Shown: positions 10,301 through 17,198, counted from the first letter of the stretch. The stretch is DNA of 64,000 bases from LVI-A0039 sp033105485 (GCA_033105485.1 CP136956.1:930001-994000); one strand, 5' to 3'. Program-made: numbers and translations. Notes: generated by a model from the letters alone, not told the origin.

Positions 10301-10708
10301 ATTCTCAGCAACTGTTGCAATTTCATCATTTAAATAATCTAATTGATTATTGATGATTGCATCGTTTTCAGTACTTGTATTGACAAGCGTTTCTGGGTCT
10401 TCATGCGTTGTAAAACTTGCATAAACATCTCCATTAAACGCTGTATTTATTGTCCCCAAGACAGTTGTTACAAGCGATACATTATCATCTGTACTGCTAA
10501 CAATTGAATCCCAACTTGTTATTACTTTCGATGCAATCGAACCATTTAATTCTACATTCTCAATTTGCGAGTTTTTATTCATAACTACCCCATAAACTGA
10601 GATGTCACCTAATGTTCCCTCTGCTTTAAAATTATTAGTAACAAAGCTTATTGTTACCACTAATATTGTTGCAATAAGTACACTTAATATTTTTTTATTT
10701 TTTTCCAT
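4367..10708 (-). CDS. Giant multidomain surface protein / putative pilus-associated adhesin
   Basis: 2113 residues. An N-terminal signal or anchor helix (residues about 6-24) is followed by a region resembling 'choice-of-anchor A' exoprotein domains (LGDISVYGVV near 33; LYAPNATEIFIAG and SILAPNADISLNDTTLNGNVYGNNF near 280-330). Next come two MucBP-like beta repeats (about 425-560; ITVNYLNEAGEKL, LTVSHVDSDGNKL), a long unassigned stretch, a 'CGDAPESYG' plus GEVED-type module (about 1012-1195; AFWIDWNQNGKFEDFEG, YGETEDFMIEF), and further beta-rich modules with a dockerin/EF-like DIDGDNKITSAD loop near 1530. A low-complexity SEETT run lies at about 210-232. There is no LPXTG and no C-terminal membrane helix, so anchoring must be by the N-terminal helix or by the pilus. 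AGGAG-CGTGT-ATG sets the start. The gene has its own promoter and terminator, between the pilus operon and the pilins. A pilus-linked adhesin is inferred from domains and context. Confidence 0.82.
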   Translation of the reverse strand: MEKNKKILSVLIATILVVTISFVTNNFKAEGTLGDISVYGVVMNKNSQIENVELNGSIASKVITSWDSIVSSTDDNVSLVTTVLGTINTAFNGDVYASFTTHEDPETLVNTSTENDAIINNQLDYLNDEIATVAENIEKLEIEEGDEKNLGGIKVTYTNEDKSILVYDLDSSPIEETEVRTLVNSYAKTVETDKLSAEVAAQVGETTSEVGSEETTSEETTSEETTSEDVTEEIEEVQTISKIHNINIEGLNTNENLIIRTDADVVSLTNITSNLPYNTTLYAPNATEIFIAGEKDVDDEIDLSILAPNADISLNDTTLNGNVYGNNFYAIDGAINTSEESIMSYDFDRQQELVQVTINLIDQYDEVIQTNTYTREAGHTFRTELKIPGKYSVVGVDKAQMVTEGFKLTEDTVIDIQVEQIYDSEITVNYLNEAGEKLQDSTYVYGIAGEGYEITTPIITNYTLSGVEGDLIGVHTYEDVVINLTYVETDKEYSLTVSHVDSDGNKLVADTTHITTINSEYNARDFAIQNPRYEYIGVSSTSSAETGHITEGTKLTIVYGVISTCSNLNETISSTAGTNVITKSVNTAENDEVLASYDNGELIKVQSNITDSTLGNGYNYDGLNYIDYRYSFNTANNYTQIMPMRNTSTSDTYVLITDGGNSYDISSRTNSDGLFTYKNGKIAYQDKLQAAGISSILIKFGECDVTVTEMNKTTTKTTSFDYSVFPSLDQTKGGYAFKYDQAANTLAIDTLAIDSNNKFTYLGQDITLNLNDLGISPKDYASIYTSESGNIKSYNPKSVSTRYMYEVISLQNPFVDVTSSKKINSTAITSSNEIYGVYYLNGAIKKSTKLTGDTAVVSQSLPYNPDNLGTIVKGNNNLSTSERIYGYVAGNTYTVNDTFKLSAETRVIYAKQKHPKYSTSTEDYSVTATSDSITHTGDITLDPVYNVHLNGEYTAVDPLYETRYTRIIDQSSVDFSTNGTYDVIAMVGAVDHETGELINTRLNIKLSIQGATLDCGDAPESYGSACQDATGSKRYNIGLNLNENRKAHADAEATALHSEDARGDDTTGITDETGWFNMSTDGVGKINLVKSSLDISFPYTADGNTSVAFWIDWNQNGKFEDFEGQVESVSSSAYNEYGMVTFKVDLHPSFSTISSGDTTFARVRILSNKNSVKTNLAATDFTTLYGETEDFMIEFYEGGNNEYQICNQALSNTPIVSVENAPKAATGLGPNGDESGLIYTADIGEWDPQAGIKNKLYKGATIEVSSKQGIKSAYSMDNKGTNGGASVKLPMFFTTESYSEETNAIHIITKDKDGNEINLPFTFSIWGLNEYTGDNITESVQINKDELYLDGFEKSMVGITSDSIGEIEEYDNYIKMYTKSDASSEPSSMFMIDGGGLAHSTVTIYENAREFTIGLGLDLGRLDMLIGECIEPYGPLSQIEVLGEFYGWEEVSYEYDGDGDGVNDSVANRIDSVPVNVYNSYPFKYQSTNIPIPYFQDFNYVTQTVNIPDEIEFVDIDGDNKITSADTDVTIYRRDFLGTRTEDDWEVVDSRLYTQDLDMVTNTSTVTFTNPVENNIYGYEYRMEYNFQVKEDVATGVEVVITSDVEFNKGTQGGNTETYYLNDIVLNILESFSLDIDTIMNDEVLHVQTDSNSISYSYKYLNCDSNVCENEEGTVDPETGKTTRPKLNGDIVIPIPDKEDMSFYSDDNFDMYEDILLSIYDNDMKVFEVPIRRWYPAEQDFEVEDNTDIQEFADNLNPIGQTTQVRANYTLFDGFETPVTTKYSQEVLSVQQKNSINEAENALLTLDGINAYISTTPSDSVPSSWKEFADGSYVDVDDLTEVFDPQLVYVPSEDEICSASSSDEECIPQGYHLLNITADALDETLETSKSTINNKDYKDIYFKDTYSISEDGVIELTSVLDNRYIIEDYNGRIYNNLISSECKLESEADEDYTGKYCYNDTNSNYHFASSVLENVIAGSNDSTDTDLVIANTVSNGFPLSTEVEVGDKFQYYVYLAQFGLNKSNITIADKVEVTSLPIGYYGDESSFYFKRTNPSDEEVECIKKDTCGAEYEVITSGQIDSTFEIKNQIESNLDLLESFKLQNNWLDTYRVKA
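10026..10070 (-). repeat. 15-bp tandem repeats coding Ser-Glu-Glu-Thr-Thr
   Basis: Three near-exact 15-bp units in the surface-protein gene, giving a low-complexity acidic spacer. A separate 15-bp perfect duplication (LAID-TLAID) lies near 8446-8475. Both keep the reading frame. Confidence 0.8.
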
Positions 10709-10724
10709 ACACGCTCCTATGATT

Positions 10725-10733
10725 ATTATACCA
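10725..10733 (-). promoter_or_regulatory. Extended -10 promoter of the surface-protein gene
   Basis: Minus strand TGGTATAAT with a TG extension lies 16 bases before the ATG; no convincing -35 is seen. A second upstream candidate, GTGCTATATA, is close by and would give a longer leader. Confidence 0.5.
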
Positions 10734-10813
10734 CATATATAGCACGTTAGTGCGTCGAAAATGCACGATCAATTTCTTCACCAAGAGGATATACTAACTT
10801 CACAAAAACAACA

Positions 10814-10842
10814 TAAAAAAATGTACTTAAAAAAGTACATTT
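10814..10842 (-). terminator. Terminator of the pilus operon
   Basis: Minus strand AATGTACTT-TTTT-AAGTACATT then T run, directly after the stop of the 122-residue minor pilin. It separates the operon from the surface-protein gene. Confidence 0.85.
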
Positions 10843-11210
10843 TAATATGGTAGTCTAACTAGCATGTCATCATCTGAACTAGCATCACGGTGCATCATAA
10901 CACCATTAAATGACACTTGATATTTAACATATCGCTTGTCTTCGTTAATCTCAATGATTCCTGTACAGTCATCGTTAGTATCATAAACAGTACCACATGC
11001 ATTAAATCGGTCATCTACAGTTTTGGTAACATCATAGTAGGTACCCTCTTCATCATCAATATAGTTACCAGCTCTAATATTATCCTCAATCATATAGACT
11101 GTTGAATTGTAATTCATTAGGTCTAGAGCCCAAAATAGGATTGCAACTAACCCGAAGAAAATTGTTACAAACACAAGTGTCGTCCAAACAGTTCCTTGTA
11201 CCTCACCCAT
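10842..11210 (-). CDS. Minor pilin-like protein
   Basis: 122 residues: MGEVQGTVWTTLVFVTIFFGLVAILFWAL is a pilin-type N-terminal helix starting Met-Gly-Glu, followed by a small extracytoplasmic domain with one Cys pair candidate (NACGTVYDTNDDC) and an acidic C-terminus. By position (last gene of the assembly operon) and form it resembles TadE/TadF-type pseudopilins or archaeal minor pilins. AAGGAGGCATAG precedes the ATG, ten bases after the upstream platform gene. The family is inferred from architecture rather than recognised by a signature. Confidence 0.7.
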   Translation of the reverse strand: MGEVQGTVWTTLVFVTIFFGLVAILFWALDLMNYNSTVYMIEDNIRAGNYIDDEEGTYYDVTKTVDDRFNACGTVYDTNDDCTGIIEINEDKRYVKYQVSFNGVMMHRDASSDDDMLVRLPY

Positions 11211-11220
11211 CTATGCCTCC

Positions 11221-11901
11221 TTATAGTATATCCATCATTTCAAATACAAACCAGAATATGTAAATAACTACTACGAAAATTGGTATTGTACCGAATTTAA
11301 TGAATTGATCTGCAGCTCCTGCTACGATATTTTTTGTTAAGTTTGAGTTTTCAATATTTAAGTTGATTACTAATTTATCTAATAATTCTTCATCAAAACC
11401 TTTATCTCTAAAGTTGATAAGTGTTTTAGCTAAGAACGTCGAGTTGTTAGATTCAATTTCACCACAAAAATCGAAGATGTTTTGATCGATGTCTTGTGGG
11501 AACTCTTTATTCGCTTCTACTAATTGAATCAATAAATGACGATAGTAGATATTATCATTATATTCATAAGCTTTTTCAAATGCATTGGTTACATTCTCAT
11601 ATGTAGATAATAATGAAGCTAAAGTGATTGCAAAAGATGGGAACTCCATCTTTAACTGATTTGCTATCGGAATGTATAACTTTGTTAATTGGTAATAAGT
11701 TAGTTTTGCAATTACAAATGCAACTATTGGGAAAGCTAAAATTGTAATGATAATACTAAGACCCATGAAGAAACAAACACCAGATGCCATTGCCCCCATT
11801 GCAATTGAGTTTGTCATTCGTGCACGGTTCCAACTTACAGGATCTAGTAAATAGATTAAACAGTAATAATCTCGTTTTTGTTCTAATAATATATCAAGCA
11901 T
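11221..11901 (-). CDS. TadC-like (T2SSF/GspF) pilus platform protein
   Basis: 226 residues, inner-membrane platform. Two adjacent hydrophobic segments near residues 36-70 (GVCFFMGLSIIITILAFPIVAFVIAKL) precede a cytosolic helical T2SSF-like domain (about 80-190; EFPSFAITLASLLSTYENVTNAFEKA), with a final membrane helix (TIPIFVVVIYIFWFVF). Its order after a TadB-like gene and an ATPase matches tadA-tadB-tadC. The start overlaps the upstream gene by eight bases, and GGAGGGAAGAT before the ATG is embedded in that gene's end. It probably couples ATPase rotation to pilin extraction. Confidence 0.78.
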   Translation of the reverse strand: MLDILLEQKRDYYCLIYLLDPVSWNRARMTNSIAMGAMASGVCFFMGLSIIITILAFPIVAFVIAKLTYYQLTKLYIPIANQLKMEFPSFAITLASLLSTYENVTNAFEKAYEYNDNIYYRHLLIQLVEANKEFPQDIDQNIFDFCGEIESNNSTFLAKTLINFRDKGFDEELLDKLVINLNIENSNLTKNIVAGAADQFIKFGTIPIFVVVIYIFWFVFEMMDIL

Positions 11902-13852
11902 ATCTTCCCTCCTGACGCACTATCTTATTATTTTTATACATATTGTAAATTAAGCAGAAAATACCAAACCAAATTAAGTAACATCCAATTGTAAATGTAT
12001 AACCAGTATCAGTATTAACAAAAGTTAAGAATAATGATGTCGTATTTTTACGTACCATTATCGGCATCCCCATACAAATACCAATAATCATCATCAGCGA
12101 ACTCATTGCTCCATTTTTACTCTTAAAGAACATATCGGCCTGGTTGTAATACTCATCACCAAATTGTTGGATAATGGCTAGAGACTTAAGTGTTGAATCA
12201 CTTACACCTTCATCGAATATAATATTTACAATACCCAAGTACATCTCAAAAAATTTATAGCTATAAATTTGCGAAATATCTTGAATTTTATCCGTCATAT
12301 CTCGATCTTTTTCAAAGAAAATAATTGCGAAGTCTTCAGCAAATTTACATGCTTCTAAACTTTGTAATGTCTCCTCAATTAATACTCTGGCATTACTTCT
12401 ATACGCCATATTATACGATAAGAATCCACAGAACTTATTAATTGTATAAAGTTCTTCTAAGTACATCTTAACCATCGGTTTAGGCATCAGCATAAACATA
12501 AAGAATAGTGTACCGAATAAAAGACCCGGCCAAATAAATACAAGTTTATATGGTAATATAAAACCATTTCTTCTAACTTCAATGTATCTAGGATAAGTAT
12601 AGCTATCTGGTTCGAATTTATCTACTGTGGTAATTGTATTTTGACCAATCACATCACGAACCGTCATGTACGCAAACTCATCATCACTTGCAGTTAGATT
12701 AATCACGTTTGAATTAACCTCAGCTTCAAACATAGCGGCACCAACATCTCCATACTGGTTAACTTCAAGCTCTGTACCTTGTATAGGTGAGCCGTCAGAA
12801 ATATTTATTGTTAAGTATGTTGTTGATACTGAATCATCTGACCCTTTGTTCACTAGGTACATTGAATGTTGACCAATTTCATCTAAATATATTCTGTCAC
12901 TAGTAGATACTTTTAAACCGTCTAAGTAAATATCGTAGTTTTTTGATGTGACTGTCATATTTGAACTTAATAGAACACTAAAGAATATAAAGAATACTGC
13001 TCCTACAGCAGGAATAGTTAGTAAACTTAAAGGCTTAAAGCTTCCCCATGCATACTCTTGTTGCTTTTTTACAACTGGAAATCTAACAATAAATAGAACT
13101 ACAACCGCGATAATTGCTGCAATATTCATTACAACTGGGCTATTTCCAAATCTACTCATTAGCGAGACCTTCGGTTGACTGTAATATTGAAACACATTTG
13201 TAATAGATTGTAACTGTCCTGTAAATTCAATATTACTTTCTTGAGCTGCTATAATTTCCTCTTCTGTCGCTGTATTTACATTCACTTCTACGAATAAATC
13301 CGGTGTCTCAGCGATAATGCGCTCTAGCATATTTAAATAATCCTTATACCCAATTGTTGGAGTTGGGTACCCAATCTCTAACATAAGTTTATTTGCATCA
13401 CTAGTGTCAACGACAATGCTTGAATCTGATTGGTAGTCCTCAATCATTTGCGAATACTCAAACATTCTATCTGTCAATCCATCAGTTGTTGAATCACCTA
13501 GAACTAAGTTTAAATATTCAGTTTTAACATCATCTGAATATTTTTTACTGTTCGCCATTCTAGAATATAACGTTTTTTCCCAATCATTGAAAGCTTCTTC
13601 ATCTCCAATTGTTGTAAAACCAGAAAAATTTGAATACCCAGGGCGAGCATCTAACTTTTCCTGGTATGTATCATAGTCCTCTTGTTTCTTTTGTAATTCT
13701 TCAGCAGCTTTTTGCTCTTCTGATATTTCAGATACGAATTCACTATTATCAAATCCTGATGCATTGAAAATTGTATTTATCGTAGGCATTGATACTGCAA
13801 CCAATAGGCAAAGTATCACCAATGTCTTAATTTTATTATTGATTTGGCTCAT
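11894..13852 (-). CDS. TadB-like pilus platform protein with large extracytoplasmic insertions
   Basis: 652 residues. N-terminal membrane helix (about 8-27), an acidic extracytoplasmic region to about 235, two helices (about 238-290), a second beta-rich outside region to about 425, a helix (LVFIWPGLLFGTLFFMFML), a cytosolic T2SSF-like helical domain (about 455-580; YNMAYRSNARVLIEETLQSL), and two final helices. The C-terminal third is the TadB/GspF part; usual TadB proteins are near 300 residues. The stop is TGA and overlaps the next start. It sits 17 bases after the ATPase gene, so both platform proteins follow the motor directly. The function of the two outside regions is unknown. Confidence 0.72.
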   Translation of the reverse strand: MSQINNKIKTLVILCLLVAVSMPTINTIFNASGFDNSEFVSEISEEQKAAEELQKKQEDYDTYQEKLDARPGYSNFSGFTTIGDEEAFNDWEKTLYSRMANSKKYSDDVKTEYLNLVLGDSTTDGLTDRMFEYSQMIEDYQSDSSIVVDTSDANKLMLEIGYPTPTIGYKDYLNMLERIIAETPDLFVEVNVNTATEEEIIAAQESNIEFTGQLQSITNVFQYYSQPKVSLMSRFGNSPVVMNIAAIIAVVVLFIVRFPVVKKQQEYAWGSFKPLSLLTIPAVGAVFFIFFSVLLSSNMTVTSKNYDIYLDGLKVSTSDRIYLDEIGQHSMYLVNKGSDDSVSTTYLTINISDGSPIQGTELEVNQYGDVGAAMFEAEVNSNVINLTASDDEFAYMTVRDVIGQNTITTVDKFEPDSYTYPRYIEVRRNGFILPYKLVFIWPGLLFGTLFFMFMLMPKPMVKMYLEELYTINKFCGFLSYNMAYRSNARVLIEETLQSLEACKFAEDFAIIFFEKDRDMTDKIQDISQIYSYKFFEMYLGIVNIIFDEGVSDSTLKSLAIIQQFGDEYYNQADMFFKSKNGAMSSLMMIIGICMGMPIMVRKNTTSLFLTFVNTDTGYTFTIGCYLIWFGIFCLIYNMYKNNKIVRQEGRYA

Positions 13853-13869
13853 AAGTTGTCACCCCCATA

Positions 13870-14978
13870 TTAACTTTGACCATATTTATATAGCATAACG
13901 TCATTTTTAACATTATAAATTTCATTAACTACCCTTTTCTTAACAAGAACTTCTTTTCCCTCATAAGTTGATGTTTCAAAAATTACGATTAAGTGCATTA
14001 CATAATCAATTAAAGTTGTTAGTGTGTCTGAAATATCATCCCCACCGAACTTTTTAGCTAAGTTGTTCATACGGTCGATTGTATTTACTGCACTAGATGC
14101 GTGCAGCGTTGTGATTCCCGAGTGTCCAGTTTCTAACGCCTCAACGAATGACTGAATCTCAGAACCACGAATCTCGGCTACGATTACCCACTCTGGGTTA
14201 TAACGTAACGCAGTTTTGATCCCATCTGATAGTGAATAGAATCGGTTAGAGAAAATCTCTGTAATATCCTTTTCTGGATATAATTTTTTAAAGCGGCATC
14301 ATTGGTATCTTGAATTGATACAACCCCGTGTTGTGGAATAATTTGTCCAATAATATACTTTTGGAACTCAGTTTTACCACTACCTGTTTCACCACTGAAT
14401 ACAATATTTGGCTTACGGTTAATGTCAATCATATCTTGAATGAATTCAATAACTTCTGGTTTATTTTCAACCATGTTACCTACATTATCATCATTAATTA
14501 CTGGCTTCGCGAACATGTTTCGACGAATACAGAAAGATTTGATCCCTTTAATATTTGTTAAAGTTTCATGCAATACCGAGAAACGTAACTTTGTCGGACT
14601 ACCAAGTAAGATAACATCCATATCTAAGTATGGACTCTTCATGTTTACTACCTTATCATTTAAACGCTCTAATTCATCTAATAATAAGTTTACATCTCGC
14701 ATAATTTGTGGGTTTACTACTACTTTATATTTACCACGTTTAGCACTCTCTACGATTAAATAAAATCCATCGTATTTAATATCACTGATTCCTTCCTCAC
14801 GAAAATCTAATAATAAATTCTTAAGGAAACTATCTCCCATGAAATCTAAACTTACTGTACCCTGTAAGTCTTCGATTAAACCATTGATCATTACCTCATG
14901 ATTTTCAATCTCAATAGGGGCACCCTCAAGTAATTCTGGATCCATTCCAGTTTCAAAAATATCATCCATCCTATACAT
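13870..14978 (-). CDS. TadA/CpaF-type pilus assembly ATPase, reading frame interrupted by a -1 shift
   Basis: Hexameric secretion/retraction ATPase that powers the pilus in the cytosol. The first frame (to 14184) encodes the N-terminal domain and Walker A (FSGETGSGKTEFQ) through SIQDTNDAALK, then runs into an early stop. The remaining motifs are in the -1 frame: the Walker B and catalytic region WVIVAEIRGSE and the His box GHSGITTLHAS, ending KYGQS at 13870. The frames join at 14286-14292, where the minus strand reads T TTA AAA, a classic -1 slippery heptamer, within six A. A -1 slip there gives LKKLYPEKDITEIF and a full-length ATPase of about 370 residues. Programmed frameshifting, a one-base loss, or a sequencing error in the A run are all possible. 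The start is uncertain: GTG 14981, ATG 14978 and ATG 14969 are all near the upstream stop. Confidence 0.8.
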
Positions 14979-15354
14979 CACCCTTTTCTAATTTAAATTT
15001 TAATACAGTATCTACTTCTTCAGACTCAATGTGTAAATAGTACTCATTTGTTGCTGTGTTATAAATAAACTCATACTCTACACTAGAGTCAACTTTACTT
15101 GTTAATCCTAAGTTTTTTACAATTTCATAATCCAATTCCTCAGTTGAATAGTATGTATTGAAGTCTCCATCATATAGTCCTTCAACACCGATTAGTCGTA
15201 ATGCAGACTTATTCATAGAAGTATACATAAACTCTTTATATGTATCTTGTTTCATTGAACTTACATTTGAATAATATGTACTAAATCCTGCAATTGTAAA
15301 CACCATCACTATCATTGCTAAGTATAGAATAATTGATCTAAGATATTCACCCAT
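14971..15354 (-). CDS. Minor pilin-like protein
   Basis: 127 residues: MGEYLRSIILYLAMIVMVFTIAGF is a Met-Gly-Glu pilin-type helix, followed by an extracytoplasmic domain of about 100 residues (YKEFMYTSMNKSALRLIG, then a beta-rich C-terminal half). TadE-like proteins share this form. Its start overlaps the stop of the 40-residue pilin-like gene as TAATG, and its end overlaps the ATPase start, so it is tightly coupled to the motor gene. Assignment rests on context and N-terminal likeness to the other MGE proteins. Confidence 0.7.
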   Translation of the reverse strand: MGEYLRSIILYLAMIVMVFTIAGFSTYYSNVSSMKQDTYKEFMYTSMNKSALRLIGVEGLYDGDFNTYYSTEELDYEIVKNLGLTSKVDSSVEYEFIYNTATNEYYLHIESEEVDTVLKFKLEKGDV

Positions 15355-15476
15355 TACGACACCCCCCTAAAGAAAGTGAAAGCTTGAATATCAAATGAAT
15401 TTGCAAAATAAATTCCTATTGCAAGAATTATAATAAATGCAATTAGTATATATGATAATCCTGAATTTTCACCCAT
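15354..15476 (-). CDS. 40-residue pilin-like membrane peptide
   Basis: MGENSGLSYILIAFIIILAIGIYFANSFDI...FFRGVS: a Met-Gly-Glu-Asn start, one hydrophobic helix (about 9-25) and a short tail. It resembles the two 46-residue pilins at 3255 and 3974 but lies inside the assembly operon, so it may be a minor or initiating subunit. GAAAGGAAAAAG precedes the ATG. Its TAA overlaps the next ATG by one base. It was found by reading the gap between larger genes. Confidence 0.7.
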   Translation of the reverse strand: MGENSGLSYILIAFIIILAIGIYFANSFDIQAFTFFRGVS

Positions 15477-15494
15477 CTTTTTCCTTTCATAAGT

Positions 15495-16850
15495 CTATTG
15501 TTGCTTAAATCCAACAATGTGACTTTTCTTGTTAACTTTTTTATATTTATAAAACTCTTTTGTCGCTTTCGAACGTTGCTTTTCTTTTTGTTTTTGTAGT
15601 TCTTTTTTCTCAGCCGATAACTTTTTAATTTCTAGTAATCTATCCATTCGCTCTTCACGAAGTTCATCTATATCAAATTGATTTCCTACTAAGTCAATTT
15701 CATCAATATCTTTTGCTTCAGTTTTCTTTTGTTGTTTTGCTTTTCTTTTTTCTTGTTTTTTACGAAGACGTTCTTTTGCTTCAGCGATTTTTTCTTCTTC
15801 AGTTTTCTTTTTTGACTTTTTCTTATTTGCTTTTTCTTCTGCTTCTTGTTTCTTCAGAATTTCTTGCTCTAATCGATCACGCTCTTTATCGATACCTTCT
15901 AAGTCACTTCCTTCGTAATCTTGAACAAATGCTCTTCGTTCAACAACATCTTCTCCACCGCGTCTCTCACGAGCAGGAATATCTTTTCTAGAACTCCCCA
16001 TACCTTGTTCATTACTAAAGTCTGTATTTTTCTTAACATCAATATCGATATTTTTCTCATCAGTTCTATGATCTTTTCCTTCAATTCCACCAATCTCATC
16101 TAAACCTTCGAACTTACGCTTACGATATCTTGTCTCACGAAGTTTACTTTCTTCAAATTCATTTAAACGTAATTCACTTTGATAAGTCATTTGATCAATT
16201 GTTTGTTCAAGGCGCTCTAATTTCGCTGCAGCCTTAGCAATCTCCTGAGAGTATCGAATTGCTTTTTCATCCTTAATATCATAATTTACGTTTGATGCAA
16301 CTGCTCCAAAAGCATCATCAAAAGAATCTTCAATATTATTTAAGTTTTGATCTGCATTTGTAATAATTAATTTGATTTTTCCATTTTTAATATCATCATT
16401 AATACTTACTTCTAACTCACTTAAGTTTTTTAAGAAGGAAGGATCAAATAAGTCAAGCTCCTCTTCAATCTCTTCAGGTTCCTCGGCCTCAAAAGTTACT
16501 TCTTCTTTCGGTTTTTTAGCAGTTAAAGGTTCAATTTTAGGTTCATCGATTTTTGCTCCACCTAATGGTTTTGGTTTTTCCTCTTCGATTTTTGCTCCAC
16601 CTAATGGTTTTGGTTTTTCCTCTTCGATTTTTGCTCCACCCAATGGTTTTGGTTTTTCCTCTTCTTTTGCTAAAAGCGCACTTTCTACTTTAGGCCCAGA
16701 CAGATTAGTGTTTTTTATATCTGCGACTGGTTTCGATTTAGCAGCTTTTGCTTCTTCCTCAATTTCTTTTAAAGTCTTTCCAGTGTTAATTGGTTTTTCT
16801 TCATCTAGTTTAGTTCCAATCGGAACATACTTGGCTTCTAATTTAGACAT
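15495..16850 (-). CDS. Cytosolic coiled-coil protein, first gene of the pilus operon
   Basis: 451 residues from the ATG at 16850, which has AGGAGG four bases upstream; an ATG six codons earlier lacks a site. There is no signal or membrane segment. Residues about 1-60 are Lys/Glu-rich. Three exact repeats of EEEKPKPLGGAKI-type sequence follow at about 68-108, then an acidic region, a small folded-looking segment (LFDPSFLKNLSELEVSINDD), a coiled coil (about 200-240), and a very highly charged C-terminal coiled coil (about 320-445; EEKANKKKSKKKTEEEK). The role is unknown. As leader gene of the pilus operon it could be a cytosolic scaffold or polar landmark. Confidence 0.75.
   Translation of the reverse strand: MSKLEAKYVPIGTKLDEEKPINTGKTLKEIEEEAKAAKSKPVADIKNTNLSGPKVESALLAKEEEKPKPLGGAKIEEEKPKPLGGAKIEEEKPKPLGGAKIDEPKIEPLTAKKPKEEVTFEAEEPEEIEEELDLFDPSFLKNLSELEVSINDDIKNGKIKLIITNADQNLNNIEDSFDDAFGAVASNVNYDIKDEKAIRYSQEIAKAAAKLERLEQTIDQMTYQSELRLNEFEESKLRETRYRKRKFEGLDEIGGIEGKDHRTDEKNIDIDVKKNTDFSNEQGMGSSRKDIPARERRGGEDVVERRAFVQDYEGSDLEGIDKERDRLEQEILKKQEAEEKANKKKSKKKTEEEKIAEAKERLRKKQEKRKAKQQKKTEAKDIDEIDLVGNQFDIDELREERMDRLLEIKKLSAEKKELQKQKEKQRSKATKEFYKYKKVNKKSHIVGFKQQ
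16548..16664 (-). repeat. Three 39-bp in-frame tandem repeats
   Basis: Units at 16548-16586, 16587-16625 and 16626-16664 differ at only one base. Each encodes 13 residues (the PKPLGGAKI element). The unit length is divisible by three, so copy-number change would alter protein length without frameshift. Confidence 0.95.
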
Positions 16851-16934
16851 TGGACCTCCTCGCCTCATTTATAGCACATTTTATTTGAACAAAATAAATG
16901 GCAGAGTTTCCTCCACTTTTCTACTTATATATAT

Positions 16935-16963
16935 ATAATAAGGCATATTAGTGAAAAAAGCAA
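16935..16963 (-). promoter_or_regulatory. Promoter of the pilus operon
   Basis: Minus strand TTGCTT (16958-16963), 17-bp spacer, TATTAT (16935-16940). It is followed by a leader of about 80 bases to the ATG at 16850. A second TGTGCTATAAA extended -10 lies at about 16867-16877. Confidence 0.7.
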
Positions 16964-17053
16964 CAAATTTGGCAAAAAAAAATAACAGAAATAGCACATT
17001 GTTTTTGCACTATTGTTTTTTATAACATCATTTATACTTATTTCAATAAAAAT

Positions 17054-17081
17054 TTGCAATGTTTCCGTTTTTTGATATACT
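17054..17081 (+). promoter_or_regulatory. metK promoter
   Basis: TTGCAA, 16-bp spacer, TATACT. The start of transcription is expected about 17088, just ahead of the riboswitch. Confidence 0.75.
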
Positions 17082-17100
17082 ATATTGGTATGTTTCATTT

Positions 17101-17197
17101 AGAGTGATATAAGGGAGACCTTAAGTATCCGGCAACCTGCTTTTGAAAGTAAGGTGCCCTATCGAGCACAAGTAATTGTGAGCAATGAGATTATCTT
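17101..17197 (+). promoter_or_regulatory. SAM-sensing riboswitch (SAM-I/SAM-IV clan, reduced P2)
   Basis: The conserved core CCGGCAACC...AAGGTGCC forms P3 of S-box-type aptamers. CACAA/TTGTG forms a P4-like hairpin, and GATA (17106-17109) pairs with TATC (17192-17195) as P1. P2 appears to be only AAGG-GAGA-CCTT (17111-17122), without the long kink-turn arm of SAM-I. It is followed by a terminator and metK, the classic target: high SAM should favour termination. Confidence 0.78.
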
Positions 17198-17198
17198 T

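Noticed and set aside
16548..16664. Three 39-bp repeats as a CRISPR array
   Set aside because: Units are directly adjacent with no spacers and encode protein in frame.
10725..16880. Shared GTGCTATA motif as a special sigma-factor site of the pilus genes
   Set aside because: It fits the ordinary TRTGN extended -10 of low-GC bacteria and is seen at unrelated genes too.
16372..16938. Plus-strand open frame opposite the coiled-coil gene
   Set aside because: Arises from the repeat-rich coding strand; runs into the pilus promoter and lacks a start signal.
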